Shown here: one piece after another, positions 1 to 5,336 of the stretch
How the letters are laid out: every line of letters starts with the position of its first letter
Numbering within the stretch: the stretch's first letter is position 1
Source of the DNA: Candidatus Scatomorpha stercoravium
Lineage (GTDB): Bacteria; Bacillota; Clostridia; Oscillospirales; Oscillospiraceae
Direction of reading: 5' to 3'
Assembly (NCBI GenBank): GCA_018716005.1
Contig: DVKN01000267.1
Span: forward strand, 1-5,368
Length of the DNA stretch: 5,368 nucleotides
Program-made: the position numbers and the translations under genes
Notes under the pieces: model-generated
Told to the model about the DNA's origin: nothing
Databases searched by the model: none
The model's input: the letters and a program-made list of their open reading frames with translations, nothing else

Positions 1-140
1 AGCTCGCCGTCATGTTCTGCGGCACGGCCGGGGCCGCGCGCGGCTACTTCGAGCAGGGCTTCGACTCCGTCACCATGTCGCTCGACGTCTCCGTGCTGGC
101 CGACGCCTTCAAGGACGTCTGCAAAACCGCGCTCAATTGA
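1..140 (+). CDS. C-terminal fragment of a probable HpcH/HpaI-family aldolase (citrate lyase beta-like)
   Basis: The reading frame is open from base 3 to the TGA at 138-140, giving 45 codons; the 5' part lies outside the window. The visible peptide has a hydrophobic strand (LAVMFCGT), a helix ending in a Gly-Phe turn (GYFEQGFDSVTM), then SLDVSVLADAF and a final helix. This matches the last strand-helix units of the HpcH/HpaI aldolase TIM barrel, where a segment of the form 'GF-x-x-V-x-x-x-x-D-x-x-x-L' closes the fold. Family members cleave 2-keto-3-deoxy acids or related acyl substrates in the cytosol; the substrate cannot be told from this fragment. Codon use (GCC, GTC, CTC, GAC) matches the neighbours. 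A terminator follows six bases after the stop, so this is the end of its transcription unit. The assignment rests on pattern memory over 45 residues, so another TIM-barrel enzyme remains possible. Confidence 0.6.
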   Translation, partial: LAVMFCGTAGAARGYFEQGFDSVTMSLDVSVLADAFKDVCKTALN

Positions 141-145
141 CTTAT

Positions 146-178
146 ACGGCCCCGCCGCGTCAAAGACGGGGCCGTTTT
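146..178 (+). terminator. Intrinsic terminator after the aldolase-like gene
   Basis: A perfect 9-bp inverted repeat, ACGGCCCCG (146-154) and CGGGGCCGT (167-175), encloses a 12-base loop and runs straight into TTTT (175-178). The U-tract is short, but the stem is almost all G-C. It lies 5 bases past the TGA of the upstream gene and 37 bases before comM, so it should separate the two transcripts. Confidence 0.8.
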
Positions 179-215
179 CGCACATTTTACGGATATTAGA
201 AATGGGGGAGGAGCT

Positions 216-1742
216 ATGGTATCCCGCGTCCGCTCTCTCGGGATAAAGGGCATAGGCGGCTATGAGGTCAGCGTCGAGTGCTCGACCTCGCAGGGGCTGC
301 CGGACTTCAGCGTCGTCGGCCTGCCGGACACGGCGGTCAAGGAGGCGCGCGACCGCGTGCGCGCCGCGATAAAGAACGCGGGGCTGCGCTTCCCCGTCTC
401 GCGGATAACGGTGAACCTCGCCCCGGCGGACACGCGCAAGGGCGGCACGGCCTACGACCTGCCCGTCTGCCTCGGCATCCTCGCCGCGGCCGGGGAGATA
501 AAGGAGCCGCCGGAGGACTGTGCCTTTATCGGCGAGCTCTCCCTCGCGGGCGAGCTGCGCCCCGTGCGCGGCGCGCTGCCCATGGCCCTCGCCGCCAGCC
601 GCGCGGGGATAAAGCGGCTCTACGTCCCCGAGGACAACGCCGCCGAGGCCGCCTTCGCCGAGGGCGTCGAGGTCTACGGCGCGCGGAGCGTGACGCAGCT
701 GCTCGAGTATTTCTACGGCCGCGAGGAGCTGGAGCTCGCCGCGCCGCCGGCGGTCTTCGCCGGGGAGCGCCGCAGCGCGGATTTCTCCGAGGTCAAGGGC
801 CAGGCAAACGTGAAGCGCGCGCTCGAGGTCGCCGCCGCGGGCGGGCACAACATACTCATGGTCGGCCCCCCGGGCGCGGGCAAGAGCATGCTCGCCAAGC
901 GCCTGACCGGCATCCTGCCCGACATGAGCCGCGCCGAAATGCTCCAGACCACGGAGATACACTCCGTCGCCGGCCTCACGAGCCGCGCGAGGCCCGTCGT
1001 GGACGAGCGGCCCTTCCGCTCGCCGCACCACTCCATATCCGCCGCGGCCATGTCCGGCGGCGCGCAGCTCCAGCCGGGCGAGATGAGCCTCGCGCACAAC
1101 GGCGTGCTCTTCCTCGACGAGCTCCCGGAGTTCCACCGCGACGTCCGCGAGGCGCTCCGCCAGCCGCTCGAGGACGGCGTCGTCACCGTCTCGCGCGCCG
1201 CGGGGACGGCGGTGTACCCCAGCCGCTTCATGCTCGTCTGCGCCATGAACCCATGCCGCTGCGGCTGGTACGGCCACCCGACGCACCGCTGCACCTGCAC
1301 GGAGCGCGAGGTTAGGAAATACCGCGCCCGCGTCTCCGGCCCGCTCCTCGACCGGATTGACATCTGCGTCGAGGTGCCCGCGCTCGAGTACGCCGAGCTC
1401 TCCGGGAAGGCCGAGGCCGAGCCCTCGCGCGAGATAAAGAAGCGCGTCGATGCCGCGCGCCGCCTCCAGCGCGAGCGCCTCGCGTCGAGCGAGGCCGACT
1501 GCAACGCGCACATGGGCCCGAAGGACATGGAGCGCTGCTGCGCGCTCACGAGCGAGTGCAGCGAGCTCATGGAGCAGGCCTACAACGCCATGGGCCTCAC
1601 CGCCCGCAGCTACGACCGCATCCTCCGCGTCGCGCGCACCATCGCGGACCTCGACGGCAGCGCGGAAATCCGGCCCGCCCACCTCGCCGAGGCGATACAG
1701 TACCGCACCCTCGACCTGAACGCCGAGGCCGGCGAGGAGTAA
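216..1742 (+). CDS. comM: ComM/YifB-family Mg-chelatase-like AAA+ ATPase
   Basis: This is a complete 508-residue protein, the usual length for the YifB/ComM family. Residues 1 to about 170 form the ChlI-type N-terminal domain with the family signature (GLPDFSVVGLPD, then AVKEARDRVRAAI). The AAA+ core follows: Walker A GPPGAGKS at 217-224, Walker B VLFLDE at 297-302, sensor 1 AMNPCRCG at 343-350, and the SGPLLDRIDI segment at 374-383 that carries the conserved arginine. The C-terminal helical domain (about 410-505) ends in the typical LTARSYDRILRVARTIADL stretch. Cysteines 347, 349, 359 and 361 form a CxC-x9-CxC pattern that could bind metal; many family members have it, the E. coli protein does not. 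Proteobacterial ComM is a hexameric helicase that drives branch migration when incoming DNA is integrated during transformation; the role in Firmicutes is less clear. The ATG at 216 is preceded by GGGGGAGGAG (204-213), a strong if close ribosome site. The gene stands between two terminators and looks monocistronic, though I see no clear promoter in the short upstream gap. Confidence 0.95.
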   Translation: MVSRVRSLGIKGIGGYEVSVECSTSQGLPDFSVVGLPDTAVKEARDRVRAAIKNAGLRFPVSRITVNLAPADTRKGGTAYDLPVCLGILAAAGEIKEPPEDCAFIGELSLAGELRPVRGALPMALAASRAGIKRLYVPEDNAAEAAFAEGVEVYGARSVTQLLEYFYGREELELAAPPAVFAGERRSADFSEVKGQANVKRALEVAAAGGHNILMVGPPGAGKSMLAKRLTGILPDMSRAEMLQTTEIHSVAGLTSRARPVVDERPFRSPHHSISAAAMSGGAQLQPGEMSLAHNGVLFLDELPEFHRDVREALRQPLEDGVVTVSRAAGTAVYPSRFMLVCAMNPCRCGWYGHPTHRCTCTEREVRKYRARVSGPLLDRIDICVEVPALEYAELSGKAEAEPSREIKKRVDAARRLQRERLASSEADCNAHMGPKDMERCCALTSECSELMEQAYNAMGLTARSYDRILRVARTIADLDGSAEIRPAHLAEAIQYRTLDLNAEAGEE

Positions 1743-1764
1743 TACCGCCCAAAGGCCCAAAAAT

Positions 1765-1800
1765 CCGCCCGGGATTTTATCCCGGGCGGTTGCTTTGTTC
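1765..1800 (+). terminator. Strong intrinsic terminator after comM
   Basis: CCGCCCGGGA (1765-1774) pairs perfectly with TCCCGGGCGG (1780-1789) around a 5-base TTTTA loop; one further T-A pair could shrink the loop to three. The + strand tail is TTGCTTTGTTC, rich in T but interrupted. On the - strand the same hairpin is followed by ATTTTT (complement of 1759-1764), so it could also stop antisense transcription. It begins 22 bases after the comM stop. Confidence 0.88.
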
Positions 1801-1818
1801 TGCTCCCTGTGATAAAAT
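1790..1818 (+). promoter_or_regulatory. Probable sigma-70/SigA-type promoter for thiI-cinA operon
   Basis: A -10 element TAAAAT (1813-1818, five of six consensus bases) is preceded by TG plus one base (1810-1812), giving an extended -10. A weak -35, TTGCTT (1790-1795, three of six), lies 17 bases upstream. Transcription would start near 1825, leaving a leader of about 30 bases before the TTG at 1855. The stretch 1811-1835 is clearly AT-richer than its surroundings. The -35 coincides with the T-rich tail of the comM terminator. This is a sequence match only; the start of transcription is inferred. Confidence 0.6.
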
Positions 1819-1844
1819 ATTCTGAAAACTTATGTGAACGCACC

Positions 1845-1851
1845 GGGTGAT
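1845..1851 (+). promoter_or_regulatory. Ribosome binding site that decides the thiI start
   Basis: GGGTGAT matches the 3' half of the full Shine-Dalgarno sequence (AGGAGGTGAT). When aligned to the 16S tail, the GGAGG core position ends 7 bases before the TTG at 1855, the ideal distance. No comparable site precedes the upstream in-frame GTG at 1834, where the bases are AT-rich and overlap the promoter. Confidence 0.6.
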
Positions 1852-1854
1852 ATC

Positions 1855-3033
1855 TTGAACGACATTATTTTGCTTAAACAGGGCGAGGTTGTGCTCAAGG
1901 GGCTCAACAAGCGCTACTTTGAACAGAAGCTGCTGACGAACATCCGCAAGCGCCTGAAGCCGCTGGGGAACTTCCGCGTCTACTGCGTGCAGTCGACGGT
2001 GTACGTCGAGCCGGAGGACGAAGCCGCGGATATGGACGCCGCCTTCGAGGCCATGCGCCATGTCTTCGGCATAATCGGCCTCACGCGCGCCGCCGCCTGC
2101 GAGAAGAACGAGGACGCAATCTTCGAGAAGGCGCGCGAGTACCTGCGCGAGGACATGGAGAACGCCGCGAGCTTCAAGGTCGAGACGCGCCGCTCCGACA
2201 AGAGCTTCCACATGACGAGCATCCAGCTCAGCCAGTACGTGGGCGGCCTCCTGGCCGACGCCTATCCGGACACGAGGGTCGACGTGCACCATCCCGAGCT
2301 TGTCGTCCACCTCGAGGTGCGCGACTACGCCGCATACGTCCACGCCGCGGTGACGCCCGGCGCGGGCGGGATGCCCGTCGGCTCGAACGGCCGGGCCATA
2401 ACGCTGCTCTCCGGCGGCATAGACTCCCCCGTCTCCAGCTACATGATAGCCCGCCGCGGCGTGAAGCTCGTGCCGGTGCATTTCTTCTCCTTCCCCTACA
2501 CCAGTGAAGCCGCGAAGGAGAAGGTCATAGAGCTCGCGCGGCTCCTCGTGCCGAGCTGCGGGCCCATGTGCCTGCACGTCGTTCCCTTCACGCACATACA
2601 GGAGGAGATGCGCATGAAGTGCCCCGAGGAGTACTTCACCCTCGTCATGCGCCGCTTCATGATGCGCATAGCCGATATCCTCGCCGACATGAACTCCTGC
2701 AAGGCCATAGTCACCGGCGAGAACCTCGGCCAGGTCGCGAGCCAGACCATGGAGGCCATGGCCGTCACCCGCGCCGTCACCATGAAGCCCATTTTGCAGC
2801 CGCTCGTCGGCATGGACAAGGAGGAGATAGTCCGCCACGCGCGGAACATCGGCACCTTTGAGACGTCCATACTCCCGTATGAGGACTGCTGCACCGTGTT
2901 CACCCCGCGCCACCCGCGCACGAAGCCGCGCCTCAACGACGTCGAGCTCGCGGAGTCGGCGCTCGACATAGATGAGCTCGTCCGCGAGGCCGTGGACGGC
3001 GTTGAAAGGATATGGATAGACCTTGAAGGCTGA
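1855..3033 (+). CDS. thiI: tRNA 4-thiouridine synthase ThiI (no rhodanese domain)
   Basis: ThiI adenylates uridine 8 of tRNA and replaces its oxygen with sulfur; in some bacteria it also hands sulfur to the thiamine thiazole pathway. From the TTG at 1855 the protein has 392 residues. It has an N-terminal ferredoxin-like part (NDIILLKQGEVVLKG, near residues 2-16), a THUMP tRNA-binding domain (about 55-160), and a PP-loop ATP pyrophosphatase domain with SGGIDSP at 186-192 and TGENLGQVASQT at 287-298. The DCC motif (Cys 345 and 346) corresponds to the catalytic cysteine region of the family. The protein stops after the PP-loop domain, so the rhodanese domain of E. coli ThiI is absent; a cysteine desulfurase would have to supply sulfur directly, and none is encoded in this window. 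A GTG at 1834 would add seven residues (VNAPGDI) that are not typical of the family; the TTG is preferred because of its ribosome site and its distance from the promoter. The gene heads the operon and overlaps cinA by 11 bases. Confidence 0.95.
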   Translation: MNDIILLKQGEVVLKGLNKRYFEQKLLTNIRKRLKPLGNFRVYCVQSTVYVEPEDEAADMDAAFEAMRHVFGIIGLTRAAACEKNEDAIFEKAREYLREDMENAASFKVETRRSDKSFHMTSIQLSQYVGGLLADAYPDTRVDVHHPELVVHLEVRDYAAYVHAAVTPGAGGMPVGSNGRAITLLSGGIDSPVSSYMIARRGVKLVPVHFFSFPYTSEAAKEKVIELARLLVPSCGPMCLHVVPFTHIQEEMRMKCPEEYFTLVMRRFMMRIADILADMNSCKAIVTGENLGQVASQTMEAMAVTRAVTMKPILQPLVGMDKEEIVRHARNIGTFETSILPYEDCCTVFTPRHPRTKPRLNDVELAESALDIDELVREAVDGVERIWIDLEG

Positions 3034-4291
3034 AATCATCTCGGTAGGCACCGAGCTGCTCCTCGGCACCACGATAAATTCCGACGCCGCCGACGTCGCT
3101 CTGCTCCTGAGCGAGTACGGCATAAACGTGTACTGGCAGACCGTCGTCGGGGACAATCCCGGCCGCGTCGTCGAGGCGGTGCAGCGCGCCAAGGGCCGCG
3201 CGGACATCATAATCACCACCGGCGGCCTCGGCCCCACCTGCGACGACCTCACGAAGAACGCCATCGCCGAGGCCTTCGGCCTCGGGCTCGAGCTCAACAA
3301 GGAGGAGGAGCGCTGGCTGCGCGAGCTCTGGCGCGAGAGGCACTATACGAGCCTCGAGATAACGCCGAACAACCTCCAGCAGGTCATGCTCCCCGCCGGC
3401 TCCACCGCGCTCAGGAACGACTGGGGCACCGCCCCGGGCTGCTGCTTCGAGGCGGAGGGCGTGCTCGTAATCATGCTCCCCGGCCCGCCGCGCGAGATAC
3501 GGCCCATGCTCGAGCACCGCGTGCGGCCCATACTCGCCTCCCTCTCCGACGGCGTTATCGCCTCGCACACGATACACTTCTTCGGCATAGGCGAGAGCGA
3601 GATGGAGTACAGGCTGCGCGATTACATGAACTCGCTCACGAACCCCACCCTCGCCCCCTACGCGAAGAACGCCGAGTGCCTCGTCCGCGTCACGGCGAGC
3701 GCGCCCACGCGCGATGAGGCCGAGCGCATGATGGCCCCCGTCATAGAGCGCGTGCGCGATATGTTCGGCCCCCTCGCCTACGGCATGGACACGCCGAGCC
3801 TCGCCGAGTTCACGACGAAGCTCCTCATAGAGCGGGGCGTCACCCTCGCGACGGCCGAGAGCTGCACCGGCGGCGAGCTCGCGAAATCTGTCACCGACAT
3901 CCCCGGCGCGAGCGCCGCGCTGCGCGGCGGCGTCGTGGTCTACACGAACGAGGCCAAGACCCGTCTGCTCGGCGTCCCGGCGGAGCTCATAGAGGAAAAG
4001 GGCGCCGTGAGCCACGAGGTCGCCGTCGAGCTCGCCCGCCGCGTGCGCGAGCTCATGGACGCGGACTTCGGCGTCGGCATAACCGGCCTCGCCGGGCCCG
4101 ACGGCGACGGCGTCCACGAGGTGGGCACGGTGTTCATCTCCCTCGCCGACAGGGAGCGCGTCTGGGTGCGCGAGAAGCATCTCGCCCAGCGCGGCCGCTC
4201 CCAGGTGCGGCTCTACGCCTGCCAGCACGCCTTTGATATGCTCCGCCGCCGCCTCGCCGGCCTCGACGTAGAGGAGGCCGGGCAGGTATGA
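3023..4291 (+). CDS. cinA: CinA: MoaB-like domain fused to PncC nicotinamide-nucleotide amidase
   Basis: This 422-residue protein has the full two-domain CinA layout. The N-terminal MoCF/COG1058 domain (about 1-170) opens with AEIISVGTELLLG and carries TTGGLGPTCDD at 65-75; in studied homologues it hydrolyses ADP-ribose or related pyrophosphates. A small linking domain follows (about 180-260). The C-terminal PncC domain (about 262-415) has the nucleophile-bearing AESCTGG (278-284, Ser 280), a GAVSHEVA stretch and TGLAGPDGD (354-362); it deamidates NMN to nicotinate mononucleotide for NAD recycling. The start is TTG at 3023, which places the family's canonical opening (MKAEIISVGTE) exactly at the N-terminus and overlaps the thiI stop by 11 bases. 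Its ribosome site is weak: AAAGGA at 3005-3010, 12 bases away, so translation probably depends on coupling to thiI. In many Firmicutes cinA sits beside recA; recA is not in this window. Isoleucine is written ATA 12 times, ATC 9 times and never ATT. Confidence 0.95.
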   Translation: MKAEIISVGTELLLGTTINSDAADVALLLSEYGINVYWQTVVGDNPGRVVEAVQRAKGRADIIITTGGLGPTCDDLTKNAIAEAFGLGLELNKEEERWLRELWRERHYTSLEITPNNLQQVMLPAGSTALRNDWGTAPGCCFEAEGVLVIMLPGPPREIRPMLEHRVRPILASLSDGVIASHTIHFFGIGESEMEYRLRDYMNSLTNPTLAPYAKNAECLVRVTASAPTRDEAERMMAPVIERVRDMFGPLAYGMDTPSLAEFTTKLLIERGVTLATAESCTGGELAKSVTDIPGASAALRGGVVVYTNEAKTRLLGVPAELIEEKGAVSHEVAVELARRVRELMDADFGVGITGLAGPDGDGVHEVGTVFISLADRERVWVREKHLAQRGRSQVRLYACQHAFDMLRRRLAGLDVEEAGQV

Positions 4292-4869
4292 AGCTGTATC
4301 TTGTACGCCACGGCGAGAGCGTCTGCAACGTGGAGCGTATGCTCTACGGCCGCACGGACTGCGCCCTCACCGACAAGGGCCGCGAGCAGGCCCGCGCGGT
4401 GGGCGAAAAGCTCGCCGGGACGGCCATAGAGCGCTGTGTGGCGAGCCCGCTCATCCGCGCCGCGGACACGGCGAGGATAGCCCTCGCGGGGCGCGGCGTC
4501 CCCATAGAGCTCGACGGGCGGCTCATGGAGCAGGACATGGGCGAGTGGGAGAACGTCCACTTCCCCACGCTGCTCGAGCAGGAGCCAGAGCTCATGCGCG
4601 CCATGCTGACCGACTGGACACAGGTCGTCCCGCCCGGCGGCGAGAGCTACGCGAGCGTCAGAGCGCGCGTCGAGGCCGTCATAGCCGAGGCCGCGGCCTC
4701 GGGACGCGACACGCTCTTCGTCGCGCACAACGGCCCGCTCTCCACGGTGCTGGCCCTGCTGCTGAATATGCCGGATTCCGCCGTGAACAGCCTCTGGTTC
4801 GAGCAGGGCTGCTGGTCGAGCGTCGAGCTCCGGGACGGCATGGCGAGGCTGTGCTATTTCAATAAGTGA
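4288..4869 (+). CDS. Histidine phosphatase family protein (phosphoglycerate mutase-like)
   Basis: A 193-residue cytosolic enzyme of the branch-1 histidine phosphatase superfamily, of the usual length. The phosphorylated histidine is in VRHGES (RHG at 7-9, His 8). The phosphate pocket is completed by Arg 7, Arg 57 in ASPLIRAADTA (52-62) and the second histidine, His 147, in AHNGP. Glu 81 in LMEQDMGEWEN is the likely proton donor. All key residues are present, so it should be active. Members include cofactor-dependent phosphoglycerate mutases, CobC alpha-ribazole phosphatases and broad-specificity phosphatases; the short length argues against a true glycolytic mutase, and no cobalamin gene is nearby, so the substrate stays open. 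The ATG shares an ATGA overlap with the cinA stop, and GAGGAGG (4271-4277) lies 10 bases upstream, so it is translationally coupled to cinA. Isoleucine is ATA in four of five cases. Confidence 0.9.
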   Translation: MKLYLVRHGESVCNVERMLYGRTDCALTDKGREQARAVGEKLAGTAIERCVASPLIRAADTARIALAGRGVPIELDGRLMEQDMGEWENVHFPTLLEQEPELMRAMLTDWTQVVPPGGESYASVRARVEAVIAEAAASGRDTLFVAHNGPLSTVLALLLNMPDSAVNSLWFEQGCWSSVELRDGMARLCYFNK

Positions 4870-4928
4870 GCGTTACCCCCAATATACAGAAATAACCCGC
4901 CCTTCGGCGAGAAAAGAGGTACATACAG

Positions 4929-5336
4929 ATGGAAGATAAAGGCCGCGGCGCCGGCGGGAAAACGGCGCTGCACGTACTGGCCTTCATCGGCGTGACGGTG
5001 CTGCTGCTGGCAATTGCCGCCGGGGCCGCGCTGTACATAGCCACCAAGGGGCCGAGCGATAGCGCGAGAGAAGCGGTGTATGATTGGGCCGGCGAGCACG
5101 GCCTCGGCGCCGTCGCGGGCATTTTCCTCTCCGCCGAGGAGAAGGACGCCCTCGCGGACGTGCCGGGCGAGAACGCCCCGGGGGACGAGGAGCAGCCCGC
5201 CGAAAGCGAGCGGCCCATGATAACCGTGACCGACGAAATCCCGGAGGAAGCCTCCCCCGCGCCGGAGGAGAGCGAGATACCCGCGGATGACGGCGGCGAT
5301 ACCGAGCCCGAGGGCGGAGAGGAGGCCGAAGCATGA
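4929..5336 (+). CDS. Small membrane-anchored protein with acidic tail, function unknown
   Basis: I do not firmly recognise this 135-residue protein. A short basic N-terminus (Lys 4, Arg 6, Lys 11) precedes one hydrophobic membrane segment at about 13-39, with no signal peptidase or lipobox site that I can see, so an anchor with the C-terminus outside is likely. Residues 40-69 (KGPSDSAREAV to GIFLSAEE) look folded and recall the segment just after the membrane anchor in clostridial phosphodiester glycosidase (NAGPA-like) proteins, usually of the form GPS-x-x-A-R-D. Residues 70-135 are low in complexity and strongly acidic: about 25 Glu/Asp against one Lys and one Arg, with many Pro, Ala and Gly. 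There is no cysteine. AGAGGT (4915-4920) lies 8 bases before the ATG. The 59-base gap after the phosphatase gene holds only a 4-bp CGCC/GGCG hairpin (4898-4909) and no clear promoter, so it is probably cotranscribed with the genes upstream. The stop overlaps the next start as ATGA. Confidence 0.75.
   Translation: MEDKGRGAGGKTALHVLAFIGVTVLLLAIAAGAALYIATKGPSDSAREAVYDWAGEHGLGAVAGIFLSAEEKDALADVPGENAPGDEEQPAESERPMITVTDEIPEEASPAPEESEIPADDGGDTEPEGGEEAEA

Noticed and set aside
137..200. A promoter for comM built on TTGACT at 137-142
   Set aside because: The hexamer overlaps the stop of the upstream gene and no acceptable -10 lies 16-18 bases downstream; the intervening DNA is the terminator hairpin.
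278..1315. A 345-codon open frame on the + strand in a second frame of comM
   Set aside because: The translation is almost only Arg, Ala, Gly and Pro, the typical out-of-frame reading of G+C-rich coding DNA.
713..1570. A 285-codon open frame on the - strand within comM
   Set aside because: The translation is Ser/Arg-rich and unlike a folded protein, while the + strand frame carries all AAA+ motifs.
3012..3026. A four-codon mini-ORF (ATG to TGA) whose stop overlaps the cinA TTG
   Set aside because: The AAAGGA before it is one base from the ATG, too close to work, and the peptide lies inside the thiI coding frame. A role in cinA coupling is possible but unsupported.
1777..3300. A 507-codon open frame on the - strand opposite thiI and the start of cinA
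   Set aside because: It mirrors a strongly supported coding frame in a G+C-rich genome, where stop codons are scarce in antisense frames. Its translation is low in complexity (rich in Ala, Val, His, Glu), has no recognisable motif, and crosses the terminator and promoter region.
2933..4228. A 431-codon open frame on the - strand opposite cinA
   Set aside because: Same reason: it is a codon-bias shadow of cinA, with Ala/Gly/Glu/Val-rich translation and no family motif.
4855..4890. A promoter before the membrane-anchored protein, with TATACA near 4883-4888
   Set aside because: Only four of six -10 bases match and no -35 of useful quality is at the right distance. Cotranscription with the phosphatase gene is simpler.
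4898..4909. A terminator between the phosphatase and the anchor gene
   Set aside because: The stem is only 4 bp (CGCC/GGCG) and is followed by an A/G-rich stretch, not by T residues.
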